From: Sabulicella rubraurantiaca
Lineage (GTDB): Bacteria > Pseudomonadota > Alphaproteobacteria > Acetobacterales > Acetobacteraceae
DNA: 64,000 nt
Reading direction: 5' to 3'
NCBI RefSeq assembly: GCF_017355885.1
Contig: NZ_JAFEUU010000017.1
Location: forward strand, 1-64,000
Below the pieces are notes generated by a model that was not told the origin of the DNA, ran no database searches, and was given only the letters and a program-made list of their open reading frames with translations. How positions within the stretch are numbered: position 1 is the first letter of the stretch; each line of letters begins with the position of its first letter. Below are positions 7,124-15,581 of this stretch, piece after piece. The translations under genes and the position numbers were made by a program.

Positions 7124-8443
7124 TTAGTCTTGCACCAGCGGCACGCCGCGCGGCCGCACGACCAGGAACAGCGCCACGATGGCGACCAGCACCACCCCGG
7201 CGATGGCAGGGGCGCGCCAGTCGCCCGTCGCCACGCGGTTCAGTAGCAGGGCGAGGCAGACCAGAGCCCCCAGGGCGGGAACGAAGGCCGGCACCTCGAA
7301 CCCGCCCGGCTTCTCGCCCGGCCGCCGCTGCAGCACCAGCAGCGCCACGTTCACGCAGGCGAAGACCGCCAGAAGCAGCAGAACCGTCGCGGATGCCAGC
7401 TGTGAGATATTGCCCGCCAGCATCAGCGCCACCACCAACAGGAACAGCACGCCCACCGCGACATGTGGGGTGTGGGTGCGCGGATGGACCCGCCCCAGCG
7501 CCGCCGGCAGCAACCCCTGCCGCGCCATGCCATAGGTGAGGCGCGAGGCGGTGACGTAGTTCAGCAGCGCTGTGTTGGCGACGGCGAAGACCGTGATGAA
7601 GACGAAGGCCCAATTCGGCATCCAGGGCGCGGCGCGGGCCATCACCTCGGCCAGCGGGCCGGGGGCCACGGCCAGTTCCCGCCACGGCACGACGGAAACG
7701 GCCACGGCAGCCACCAGCATGTAGAGCACGGCCGCGACCACCATCGCCGAGACGATGCCGACCGGGATGGTGCTGCGTGGTTCGTGGCACTCCTCGGCGA
7801 CGTTCAGCGTGTCCTCGAAGCCGATGAAGGCGAAGAAGGTGAGGATGGCGCCTTGCAGGATCAGCGTCGCCTCGATGGTGCCGGTCGGCGTTTCCAGCAA
7901 ATTCGCCCCGCCGAGCCAGGGCAGCCCGACCGCGATGACCAGCACCAGCCCCGTCGCCTCCACCGTGGTGCAGAGCATGTTCATCCACATGCTCTCGCGG
8001 ATGCCGCGCAGCACCACGCCAGCGATGAAGACCAGGAAACCGAGGGACAGCAGCACCGGCGGCACACCCGGCATGTCGATGAGGCGCAGCAGATTCTCCG
8101 CCACCACCCGCGACTGCGTCGCGACCGAGGTCAGCCCCGAGGCCATGACCGCCAGCCCCACCGTCCAGGTCAGCAGCGGTCGTCCGAAGCCGCGATGCGT
8201 GACATAGGCGGCGCCCCCTGCGCGCGGGTAGCGCGAGCCGAGCGAGGCATAGGACAGGCCTGTGAGCAGCGCCGCCACCATCGCCACCAAGAAGCCGAGC
8301 CACACGGCGCTGCCCAGCTCGCCGGCGGCGCGGCCGACCAGCCCATAGATGCCCGCGCCCAGCATGCCGCCGAGCGTGTAGGCGAAAAGCTGGATCGGCC
8401 CGATGCTGCGGCGCAACGTCGGTTCCTGGACGATCGCGCTCAT
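7124..8443 (-). CDS. APC family amino-acid permease
   Basis: The 439-residue membrane protein has about 12 hydrophobic segments and the APC-superfamily N-terminal pattern GGMLGAGIYGLVGRAAGELG (about 25-44), then SYASLGSRYPRAGGAAY. A glutamate-containing FIGFEDTLNVAEECHEP segment near 204-220 is typical of the YfnA/LAT-like branch. It should import an amino acid or related solute; the substrate cannot be told. It sits seven bases after pdxY on the same strand, so they are probably cotranscribed. The IS5-type element begins directly at its stop codon without damaging the frame. Confidence 0.85.
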   Translation of the reverse strand: MSAIVQEPTLRRSIGPIQLFAYTLGGMLGAGIYGLVGRAAGELGSAVWLGFLVAMVAALLTGLSYASLGSRYPRAGGAAYVTHRGFGRPLLTWTVGLAVMASGLTSVATQSRVVAENLLRLIDMPGVPPVLLSLGFLVFIAGVVLRGIRESMWMNMLCTTVEATGLVLVIAVGLPWLGGANLLETPTGTIEATLILQGAILTFFAFIGFEDTLNVAEECHEPRSTIPVGIVSAMVVAAVLYMLVAAVAVSVVPWRELAVAPGPLAEVMARAAPWMPNWAFVFITVFAVANTALLNYVTASRLTYGMARQGLLPAALGRVHPRTHTPHVAVGVLFLLVVALMLAGNISQLASATVLLLLAVFACVNVALLVLQRRPGEKPGGFEVPAFVPALGALVCLALLLNRVATGDWRAPAIAGVVLVAIVALFLVVRPRGVPLVQD

Positions 8444-8450
8444 CGCCGCC

Positions 8451-9296
8451 TCACGCAGGAAGCGCGGCGAAGGCGCGGGAGGGAAGGACGAACTCCTCCT
8501 GCGCTGCCACGGTGAGGATCTCGCGCGAGCCGGCCTCGGCCGTCCGCCGCAGCACGCCGAAGATGGAGGAAGCGGCGGCAGAGAGCGCCGTCCCAGCCTC
8601 GCCGGTCTTCAGCCGGTGGAACAGGAACAGCGCCGCCACGGCATCCCCTGCCCCGTTGACGCCCAGTGGCAGGAGCGGCGTCGAAAGCCGCCAGAACCGC
8701 CCACCTTCCGCCGCCATCATGCCGATCTCTCCTTCCCCGGAGCCTGCTTCCAGGCTGGTGACGAGGACGCAACGCGGGCCCATGGCCTGCAATGCGGAAA
8801 TGGCCCGCTTCGTGTCTTCTACCGTGCGCGCCTCGATCCCCGTCAGATATTCCAGTTCGAAGCGGTTCGGGGTGGCGATATCGGCCTCCGGCAAGGCACG
8901 GTCCCGGAAGAATTCCGGAATGCCGGGGCGTACGAAGACGCCGCGCCCCACGTCGCCGATCACCGGGTCGCAGCACCACAGCGCCTGCGGGTTCGCCCGC
9001 TTCACCCGCGCGACCGCCTCCAGGATCGCCTCGCCGATCGCGGCGTCGCCCATGTAGCCGGACAGCACGGCATCGCAGCTTGGCAGGACGCCGCGCTCCT
9101 CGATGCCCTGCACGCAGTCGCCGATCAGCCCCGCGCCGAAGACCTGGCCGCGCCACGCGCCATAGCCGGTGTGGTTGCTGAACTGGACGGTGTTGATTCC
9201 CCAGACCTCGGCGCCAAGCCGTTGCAGGGGAAAGATCGCCGAGGCGTTGCCCACATGCCCGTAGGCGACCCAGGACTGGATGGAGAGGATGTTCAT
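8451..9296 (-). CDS. pdxY: Pyridoxal kinase PdxY
   Basis: This 281-residue ribokinase-fold enzyme phosphorylates pyridoxal to pyridoxal 5'-phosphate in the vitamin B6 salvage pathway. Seen are the N-terminal SIQSWVAYGHVGNASA (5-20), the ATP-binding TPNRFELEYLTG (142-153) and the GVNGAGDA motif (212-219) with the catalytic Asp218. Length fits PdxY. It is the first gene of a likely operon with the APC permease, and is divergent from the lipoprotein gene with 55 bases between them. Confidence 0.92.
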   Translation of the reverse strand: MNILSIQSWVAYGHVGNASAIFPLQRLGAEVWGINTVQFSNHTGYGAWRGQVFGAGLIGDCVQGIEERGVLPSCDAVLSGYMGDAAIGEAILEAVARVKRANPQALWCCDPVIGDVGRGVFVRPGIPEFFRDRALPEADIATPNRFELEYLTGIEARTVEDTKRAISALQAMGPRCVLVTSLEAGSGEGEIGMMAAEGGRFWRLSTPLLPLGVNGAGDAVAALFLFHRLKTGEAGTALSAAASSIFGVLRRTAEAGSREILTVAAQEEFVLPSRAFAALPA

Positions 9297-9351
9297 TGTC
9301 CTCCATGGTAAAGCCGCGCCGCGCGGCCCGGCTAGGCGTTAGAATGGCACT

Positions 9352-9840
9352 ATGAAGCCCGCCCGCCTCGCCCCGCTCCTGCTCCTCGCCGCCTGCGCCG
9401 TGGACCCTACGGTGGGCACGGTGTACGACGCGCCGCTCCCGCCCGCCGCGCATGAATGGGACCACGGCCCACCCTGGCCCGAGGATGCGGCGCCCTGGGC
9501 ACCGCCTCCAGCGAATCTGGCCGAGATCCCGCCCGCCTATGGCTGGGGCGGCGCGGGGGCGTATCCGTATTCGTATCCCTACCCCTACGCCTACCCGGGG
9601 GTGGCGGCGCCCTCCGTGACGATCGGGCTCGGCTATGGCTGGTGGTGGGGCTACCGGCCCTGGCCGCGCTACTATGGCTGGGGCGCGCCGGCCTGGCGGT
9701 CATGGGGCGGCTACGGCTACCGGCCCGGCTGGGGCTACCGCGCCGCGCCGCCCGCCTATCGGGGCTGGGGCGGGCATGGATGGGGCGGACGCGGCTGGGG
9801 CGGCGGCTATCACGGCGGCGGCGGCTTCCGCCGCCGCTAG
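9352..9840 (+). CDS. Tyr/Gly/Trp-rich lipoprotein
   Basis: The 162-residue product has a lipoprotein signal with lipobox LLAAC (Cys15), so the mature part should be lipid-anchored in the envelope. The rest is low-complexity: proline-rich to about residue 60, then tyrosine- and tryptophan-rich repeats (PYSYPYPYAYP, YGWWWGYRPW) and a glycine-rich tail ending in GGGGFRRR. No enzymatic motif is seen. There is no clear Shine-Dalgarno site; a TAGAAT at 9340-9345 would place transcription start at or next to the ATG, so the message may be leaderless. Similar proteins are common in Acetobacteraceae and have no known role. Confidence 0.65.
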   Translation: MKPARLAPLLLLAACAVDPTVGTVYDAPLPPAAHEWDHGPPWPEDAAPWAPPPANLAEIPPAYGWGGAGAYPYSYPYPYAYPGVAAPSVTIGLGYGWWWGYRPWPRYYGWGAPAWRSWGGYGYRPGWGYRAAPPAYRGWGGHGWGGRGWGGGYHGGGGFRRR

Positions 9841-9846
9841 GGGCTG

Positions 9847-10977
9847 CTAGGCCGCGAACTCGGCGCGGATGGCGGCGTCGTGCTCGCCCAGGCCCGGCAC
9901 GGGGCCAAGCTCGCGGTCACCATCGCTGAACCGCGCCGCAGGCGCCGCGATCGCCACCGGGCCGACTTCCGTCGCCACCGTCACACGGCGCAGCGCCGGG
10001 TGCTTGGACAGCCCGTCCACCCCGTTGACGAAGCCATAGGCGATGTCGGCCGCATTCAGCTTGGCCGCGCATTCCGCCCGCGTCAGCCGCGCGAAGCCGC
10101 GCCCGACATGCGCGTCCACCATCGGCCGGTGCGCCACGCGCTCCACGTTGGAGCGGTAGCCCTCGCGCTGCGGCAGGTCCGGCTCCTCCAGGAACACGGC
10201 GCAGAGGCGCTGCCACTCGCGCTCGTTCTGGATGGAGATGAGCACCAGCGCGCCATCCGCCGTCTCGAAGGCGCCATAGGGGCAGATGGAGGGATGCGCG
10301 AGGCCGATGCGCTCCGGCTGCTTGCCCGTGCCCTCGAAATAGAGGAGCGGCACGTTCATCCAATCCGCCATGCCGTCGAAGAGCGAGCAGGAGATGCCCT
10401 TGCCCTTGCCGGTGATGCCGCGCTCGATCAGCGCCTCCAGCACCGCCGCATGGGCCATGGTGCCGCAGGCAATGTCGCAGACGGAGAAGCCGACGCGGCC
10501 TGGCCCCTCGGCGCGGCCCGTCACGGAAGCGAGGCCGGACTCCGCCTGCACCAGCAGGTCATAGGCCTTCATCTTCGCGTACTCGCCCTCCTCGCCGTAG
10601 CCGGAGATGTCCACGGTGATGAGGCGCGGGTTCCGCTCACGCAGCGCTTCGCTTGCGAAGCCGGCACGGGCCATGGCACCGGGGGCGAAGTTCTGGATGA
10701 ACACGTCGGCCTTGCCGATGAGCCGCCAGAGCAGCGCCTTGTCCGCCTCGTCCTTCAGGTCGAGCGTCAGGCTCTCCTTGCCGCGGTTCAGCCACACGAA
10801 ATAGGTGGAGAGCCCGTTGCAGGCGGCGTCGTACTTGCGCGCGAAGTCGCCCTCGGCGCGCTCGATCTTGATGACGCGCGCCCCCGCATCGGCCAGCTTG
10901 GCCGAGCAGGTGGGTGCGGCCACCGCCTGCTCCATGGAGATGACGAGGAGTCCGTCCAGCGGCTTGCCCGGCTTCAT
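9847..10977 (-). CDS. CaiB/BaiF CoA-transferase family protein
   Basis: The 376-residue protein is a class III CoA-transferase. Visible are the N-terminal GLLVISMEQAVAAPTCSAKLADAGARVIKIE block, the catalytic aspartate region MKAYDLLVQAESG (about 144-156), and SLFDGMADWM. These enzymes move CoA between carboxylic acids. The frame continues 13 codons upstream, but the ATG at 10977 follows a GAGGA site and gives the usual family start. It lies 10 bases behind the acyl-CoA dehydrogenase gene and the pair probably activates and oxidises one carboxylic acid; the substrate is unknown. Confidence 0.85.
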   Translation of the reverse strand: MKPGKPLDGLLVISMEQAVAAPTCSAKLADAGARVIKIERAEGDFARKYDAACNGLSTYFVWLNRGKESLTLDLKDEADKALLWRLIGKADVFIQNFAPGAMARAGFASEALRERNPRLITVDISGYGEEGEYAKMKAYDLLVQAESGLASVTGRAEGPGRVGFSVCDIACGTMAHAAVLEALIERGITGKGKGISCSLFDGMADWMNVPLLYFEGTGKQPERIGLAHPSICPYGAFETADGALVLISIQNEREWQRLCAVFLEEPDLPQREGYRSNVERVAHRPMVDAHVGRGFARLTRAECAAKLNAADIAYGFVNGVDGLSKHPALRRVTVATEVGPVAIAAPAARFSDGDRELGPVPGLGEHDAAIRAEFAA

Positions 10978-10987
10978 GCGCTGATCC

Positions 10988-12157
10988 TCAGTAGGAGCGC
11001 GGCATGCCGAGGACATGCTCGCCGAGATAGGACAGGATCAGATTGGTGGAGATGGGCGCCACCTGATACAGCCGCGTCTCGCGGAACTTGCGCTCCACGT
11101 CGTATTCCTCGGCGAAGCCGAAGCCGCCATGCGTCTGCACGCAGGCCTCGCCCGCCGCCCAGGACGCCTCGGCGGCCAGCATCTTGCCCATGTTGGCTTC
11201 CTCGCCGCAGGGCAGCCCGGCCTCGAACTTCTCCAGCCCCTTGTGGACGATGGCCTCCGCCGCGCGCATCTGCGAGTAGGACTTGGCGATGGGGAATTGC
11301 ACGCCCTGGTTCTGGCCGATCGGGCGGCCGAACAGCACGCGCTCCTTCGCGTAGTTCACCGCCTTCTCGATGAACCACTTGGCGTCGCCGATGCACTCGC
11401 TCGCGATCAGCAGGCGCTCGGCGTTCATGCCGTCCAGGATGTAGCGGAAGCCCTTGCCTTCCTGGCCGACGAGGTTCTCGGCCGGAACCTCCATGTTGTC
11501 GAAGAAGACCTCGCAGGAATTGTGGTTCATCATCGTGCGGATGGGCCGGATGGTGAGGCCCTTCCCCAGCACGGTCCGCATGTCCACGATGAAGGTGGAC
11601 AGGCCCTCGGTCTTCTTCTTCACCTGGTCGCGTGGGGTGGTGCGGGCCAGCAGCAACATCAGGTCGGAATGCTCGGCGCGGCTCGTCCAGATCTTCTGGC
11701 CGTTGACGATCCACTTGTCGCCCTCGCGCCGCGCCGTCGTGCGCAGCGCGGTGGTGTCGGTGCCCGAGGTCGGCTCCGTGACACCGAAGGCCTGGAGACG
11801 CAGCTCGCCGGACGCGATTCCGGGCAGGTACTTGTCCTTTTGCTCCTTGCTGCCGTGCCGCAGGATCGTGCCCATGATGTACATCTGGGCGTGGCAGGCG
11901 GCGCCGTTGCAGCCTTGGGCCTGCACCTCCTCCAGGATGGCGGCGGCGGCGGAAAGGCCGAGCCCGGCCCCGCCATACTCCTCGGGGATCAGTGCGCCGA
12001 GGTAGCCGGCCTCAGTCAGGGCCTGGACGAACTCGGTCGGGTAGCCGCGGCGGGCATCCAGCTCACGCCAATACTCGCCGGGGAAGCGAGAGCAGAGCTT
12101 GCGCACCTCCTCGCGGATCTCGGCATGGGGGTCGGCGTTCATCAGGGTCTTGTCCAT
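10988..12157 (-). CDS. Acyl-CoA dehydrogenase family protein
   Basis: The 389-residue flavoenzyme has the standard acyl-CoA dehydrogenase order: helical N-domain, a beta domain with AFGVTEPTSGTDT (about 126-138) that covers FAD, and a helical C-domain with ILDGMNAERLLIA and a late QTHGGFGFAEEYDVER that contains the usual region of the catalytic base. It should oxidise an acyl-CoA at the alpha-beta position in the cytosol. The ATG at 12157 (MDKTLMNAD) is preferred over an upstream start 21 codons earlier. It leads an operon with the CoA-transferase gene, 86 bases after a LysR gene on the same strand. Confidence 0.88.
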   Translation of the reverse strand: MDKTLMNADPHAEIREEVRKLCSRFPGEYWRELDARRGYPTEFVQALTEAGYLGALIPEEYGGAGLGLSAAAAILEEVQAQGCNGAACHAQMYIMGTILRHGSKEQKDKYLPGIASGELRLQAFGVTEPTSGTDTTALRTTARREGDKWIVNGQKIWTSRAEHSDLMLLLARTTPRDQVKKKTEGLSTFIVDMRTVLGKGLTIRPIRTMMNHNSCEVFFDNMEVPAENLVGQEGKGFRYILDGMNAERLLIASECIGDAKWFIEKAVNYAKERVLFGRPIGQNQGVQFPIAKSYSQMRAAEAIVHKGLEKFEAGLPCGEEANMGKMLAAEASWAAGEACVQTHGGFGFAEEYDVERKFRETRLYQVAPISTNLILSYLGEHVLGMPRSY

Positions 12158-12243
12158 GACGGGTTCCGTTTGTTGGCGTGTCCGGCGGGTCAGCACAGTG
12201 CCGCCACGGCCTCCTCCCATAAACTACAATTCGGGCCAAGCAC

Positions 12244-13188
12244 CTATGCCGGGTTTTGATGGCCGGTGAGTAGCTGCCCGTCCCATACGCCTTCGCGCAC
12301 CATCGCCGCCACCTCCTGCCGCAGCACCTGCTCGAAGCGGCGCACGGCGTTGGAGGCGGGGCGGCCCAAGGGCTGCGCCACCACCAGCTTGCGCGACAGA
12401 TGCGGGTCGAAGATCGGCGCGGCGCCCAGCACTCCGGCCCGCACCTCCTCATGCACTGAGGCGAGAGGCAGGATTGTGCAGCCCAGCCCCCGCGCGACGA
12501 GGCCCTTCAGCACCTGCAGCGCATCCGCCTCCACCGCGATGTTGAGGGACAGGCGGCGGATTCGTGCCTCCCGCTCGATGAGGCGGCGCAGCCCGTGCTG
12601 CGGCCCCGGCAAGACCAGCCGCGCCTGCGCCACCTCGGCGAAGGGTACGGCGTGATCCGGAGCGGGCGAGGCGGCGCGCGGGGTGACGAAGCAGAGATTC
12701 TCCACCAGCAGCGGCGAGAGCTTCATGCTGGCCTGGGCCTCGGTCCCGTAGACGACGGCGATGTCCACCTCGCCTGCGTGCAGCCATTCGAGGAGGTAGC
12801 CGCTGAAAGCCGGGACGGCGCGCAGCGACACCTCCGGATGTTCCAGCAGGAAGCGCTCGATCAGCCGCGTCGCCAGGATGTCGCCGACGGTGGGCGGCAT
12901 GCCGAAGACCACGCGGCCGCGCACCGCCCCGGCCTCCTGCGTCAGGTCGGCGCGGGTTTCCTCGAGCTGGCGCAGGATACTGCCGGCACGTGCCCGCAAC
13001 ATCTCGCCCGCCGCGGTCAGCGCCATGCCGCGCCCGTGGCGCTCGAAGAGGCGCAGCTTCAGCTCATCCTCCAGCAGGCGGATCTGCCGGCTCAGCGCCG
13101 GCTGGGCGATGCGCAACCGGTCCGATGCCTTGCTGAGGCTCCCAAGGTCCGCGACCTGAATGAAGGTGTTGAGCTGCCGCAAGTCCAT
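12244..13188 (-). CDS. LysR family transcriptional regulator
   Basis: The 314-residue protein starts MDLRQLNTFIQVADLGSLSK and has the LysR winged helix-turn-helix (RIAQPALSRQIRLLEDEL at about 27-44) followed by a periplasmic-binding-like effector domain. The ending around GVWDGQLLTGHQNPA is ordinary. The frame continues far upstream through the second LysR gene, but the ATG at 13188 is the family start. It lies directly before the acyl-CoA dehydrogenase/CoA-transferase operon and may control it, though no ligand can be inferred. Confidence 0.88.
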   Translation of the reverse strand: MDLRQLNTFIQVADLGSLSKASDRLRIAQPALSRQIRLLEDELKLRLFERHGRGMALTAAGEMLRARAGSILRQLEETRADLTQEAGAVRGRVVFGMPPTVGDILATRLIERFLLEHPEVSLRAVPAFSGYLLEWLHAGEVDIAVVYGTEAQASMKLSPLLVENLCFVTPRAASPAPDHAVPFAEVAQARLVLPGPQHGLRRLIEREARIRRLSLNIAVEADALQVLKGLVARGLGCTILPLASVHEEVRAGVLGAAPIFDPHLSRKLVVAQPLGRPASNAVRRFEQVLRQEVAAMVREGVWDGQLLTGHQNPA

Positions 13189-13249
13189 GGGCGATATAAA
13201 ATCGGCATTGAAAGCGGGGCAAGCATCGCGAATTGCGAATTCCTTCCCC

Positions 13250-14173
13250 TTAGCCTCCGTCGCTGGCCTGCTGCGAAGAAGGCTGGCGGGACAGCGTCTC
13301 CCAGAAGGCCTCCGCGGTGGCGGATTGCCGCCGCCTTGGCCGGAACAGGCGGATTTCGACCTTGATCGGAGTTCCGCCAGCCTCCACGAGGTGCCCGGCC
13401 GCCAGATCGTCGGCGGCCATGCTGCGCGGCAGCCACGCCAGCCCCTGGCCCTGGCGCGCCATGGTCTGCAAGGCAGCCGCGAGCGGCGAGGTGAAGACCG
13501 GATCGAAACAAGGCGCCTCACCTGCGCTCCGCCACGCCGCCTCCAGGATGCGGCCGAGGCCGGAGGCCGCGCTGTAGGCCAGGAAGCGCACGGGCGCATC
13601 CGGCGAACCCGGCAGGACCCAGCGTGGGGCGCCATTCTCATCCGGCGCCGAGACCGGCAGCAGCACATCCGCACCGACCGCGAGGCTCGTGAAGCGGTCT
13701 GGCGTGAGGTCCGGCAGCACGTCCGCGGCGGTATGGCAAAGCAGGAAATCGGCCTCGCCCGCCAGCAGGATCCGCTCGCAGGCCACCATGGTGTCGGACA
13801 CCAGGTTCAGCGTGCCCAGGCTCTCCAGGGCGGCGAAGGATCGGATCCAGCCGGGGAAGAAGGTGAAGGAGAGCGCGTGGGTCGCCGCGATCGTCAGCGC
13901 CGTACCCTCGCGGCCCGCCGCTCTCAGCGCGGCCCGCCGCATCTGCCGGAGGTCGCGCACCAGCCCGGCCGCGCCTTCGTGCAGCGCATCGCCGGCCGCG
14001 CTCAGCGTCACTCCCCGGGGTGAGCGCAGGACGAGCGGAGTGCCGACCCAGGCCTCCAGCGCCTGGATGCGGCGGCTGAAGGCAGGCTGCGTCACGTTCC
14101 GCGCCTCGGCCGCACGGGAGAAGTTCCGGTGCTCCGCGAGTGCGAGGAAGTCCTCGAGCCAATTCAGCTCCAT
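13250..14173 (-). CDS. LysR family transcriptional regulator, next to tarD
   Basis: This 307-residue LysR protein starts MELNWLEDFLALAEHRNFSR with the helix-turn-helix ARNVTQPAFSRRIQALEAWV at about 28-47, then an effector-binding domain. The N-terminal sequence (NWLEDFLALAE) is of the subgroup with a tryptophan-leucine-glutamate start. It is divergent from the D-tartrate dehydratase gene across 146 bases that hold a dyad, the classical arrangement for a LysR regulator and its target. That it senses tartrate is an inference from position. Confidence 0.88.
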   Translation of the reverse strand: MELNWLEDFLALAEHRNFSRAAEARNVTQPAFSRRIQALEAWVGTPLVLRSPRGVTLSAAGDALHEGAAGLVRDLRQMRRAALRAAGREGTALTIAATHALSFTFFPGWIRSFAALESLGTLNLVSDTMVACERILLAGEADFLLCHTAADVLPDLTPDRFTSLAVGADVLLPVSAPDENGAPRWVLPGSPDAPVRFLAYSAASGLGRILEAAWRSAGEAPCFDPVFTSPLAAALQTMARQGQGLAWLPRSMAADDLAAGHLVEAGGTPIKVEIRLFRPRRRQSATAEAFWETLSRQPSSQQASDGG

Positions 14174-14178
14174 GGGTG

Positions 14179-14214
14179 ATGCCGGATGTGCATAGAGAAA
14201 GTGACTCTCGGCAT
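14179..14214. promoter_or_regulatory. Dyad between LysR gene and tarD, possible operator
   Basis: Two nested inverted repeats share a centre region: ATGCCG at 14179-14184 with CGGCAT at 14209-14214, and AGAG at 14194-14197 with CTCT at 14205-14208. The site is 6-41 bases before the LysR start codon and about 105 bases before tarD, a position suited to self-repression and divergent activation. LysR proteins bind interrupted dyads; a perfect T-N11-A core is not obvious. Confidence 0.4.
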
Positions 14215-14319
14215 TGGATGTCCGCCCCGCCCCGACCCTAACAAGTGCGCCAGTCAACCGCCAGCGGCGAGGGTTGAGGGCCGCGCCCCTGCCCTCCCCG
14301 CCCAGAGGAGATATGCCGG

Positions 14320-15483
14320 ATGCGCATCGTCGAAATCCGCGAGGTTACGAAGCCGATCGCTTCGCCCATCCGCAACGCCTATATCGACTTCAGCAAGATG
14401 ACGGCGAGCCTCGTGGCCGTTGTCACCGACGTGATGCGCGACGGGAAGCCCGTCGTCGGCTACGGCTTCAACTCCAACGGTCGCTACGGCCAGGGCGGGC
14501 TGATCCGCGAACGCTTCCGCGATCGCATCCTCCAGGCCGATCCGAAGAGCTTGCTGGACGATGCGCGCGACAACATCGACCCAGCCAAGGTCTGGGCTGC
14601 GATGATGCAGAACGAGAAGCCGGGCGGGCATGGCGAGCGCTCGGTGGCCGTCGGCACCATCGACATGGCGGTCTGGGATGCGGTGGCGAAGATCGAAGGC
14701 AAGCCGCTCTTCCGCCTGCTGGCGGAGCGCCACGGGCGCGAGGCCAATCCCCGCGTCTTCGTCTATGCCGCCGGCGGCTACTACTATCCGGGCAAGGGCA
14801 ACGACGCGCTGCGGGCCGAGATGCGTGGCTACCTCGACCGCGGCTACAACGTGGTGAAGATGAAGATCGGCGGCGCCTCCATCGCGGAGGATCGCGAGCG
14901 GATCGAGGCGGTGCTGGCCGAGATCGGCAGCCAGGCGCAGCTCGCCGTGGACGCCAATGGACGCTTCGACCTCGAGACGGGCATCGCCTACGCCAAGATG
15001 CTGCGCGACTACCCGCTCTTCTGGTACGAGGAGGTCGGCGACCCGCTGGACTACGCGCTGCAGGCCGCGCTGTCGGAGTTCTATCCCGGCCCGATGGCGA
15101 CCGGCGAGAACCTCTTCTCCCACCAGGATGCGCGCAACCTCCTGCGCTATGGCGGCATGCGGCCGGACCGCGACTGGCTGCAATTCGATTGCGCCCTGTC
15201 CTACGGGCTGGTCGAGTACTTACGCACGCTGGAGGTGCTGCGCCAGTTCGGCTGGTCGCCATCGCGCTGCATCCCGCATGGCGGGCACCAGATGTCGCTG
15301 ATGATCGCGGCAGGGCTCGGCCTCGGTGGCAATGAGAGCTACCCGGATCTGTTCCAGCCCTATGGCGGCTTCCCGGACGGCGTGCGCGTCCAGGACGGGC
15401 ACGTCGTGATGCCCGAGATTCCGGGCATCGGCTTCGAGGGCAAGTCCGACCTGATCACCGTGATGCGCGAACTGGCCGCATAG
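14320..15483 (+). CDS. tarD: D(-)-tartrate dehydratase
   Basis: The 387-residue protein belongs to the mandelate racemase branch of the enolase superfamily and, from memory, resembles closely the D-tartrate dehydratase of Bradyrhizobium (EC 4.2.1.81), which converts D-tartrate to oxaloacetate. The catalytic features are all visible: K-M-K at 180-182 (base Lys182), metal ligands Asp211, Glu237 and Glu263 in VDANGR, WYEEVG and TGENLF, and His320 in CIPHGGHQ as the second acid/base. Length fits. It is divergent from a LysR gene and followed by a secreted hydrolase gene. The isofunctional assignment is strong but based on recall. Confidence 0.82.
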   Translation: MRIVEIREVTKPIASPIRNAYIDFSKMTASLVAVVTDVMRDGKPVVGYGFNSNGRYGQGGLIRERFRDRILQADPKSLLDDARDNIDPAKVWAAMMQNEKPGGHGERSVAVGTIDMAVWDAVAKIEGKPLFRLLAERHGREANPRVFVYAAGGYYYPGKGNDALRAEMRGYLDRGYNVVKMKIGGASIAEDRERIEAVLAEIGSQAQLAVDANGRFDLETGIAYAKMLRDYPLFWYEEVGDPLDYALQAALSEFYPGPMATGENLFSHQDARNLLRYGGMRPDRDWLQFDCALSYGLVEYLRTLEVLRQFGWSPSRCIPHGGHQMSLMIAAGLGLGGNESYPDLFQPYGGFPDGVRVQDGHVVMPEIPGIGFEGKSDLITVMRELAA

Positions 15484-15533
15484 GCCGGCTTCCCTTCGGG
15501 CGGGCATTCGGCAAGATCAGTCCCAAGCTCGCG

Positions 15534-15551
15534 GCGGCGCCTCGGCGCCGC
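15534..15551. terminator. GC-rich hairpin after tarD
   Basis: GCGGCGCC at 15534-15541 and GGCGCCGC at 15544-15551 form a perfect inverted repeat between tarD and the hydrolase gene. No T-run follows, so intrinsic termination is uncertain; it could stabilise the 3' end of tarD mRNA. Confidence 0.35.
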
Positions 15552-15581
15552 TTGCGGGCTAAAGGACACGAAGGAACCGCC

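Noticed and set aside
9880-11373. A 497-codon plus-strand frame opposite the CoA-transferase and acyl-CoA dehydrogenase genes
   Set aside because: Composition is that of an antisense shadow (His/Arg/Ala-rich) and both minus-strand genes have complete catalytic motifs.
15484-15581. An intrinsic terminator certain to separate tarD from the hydrolase gene
   Set aside because: The hairpin is strong but lacks a T-run, so it is kept only as a low-confidence structure.
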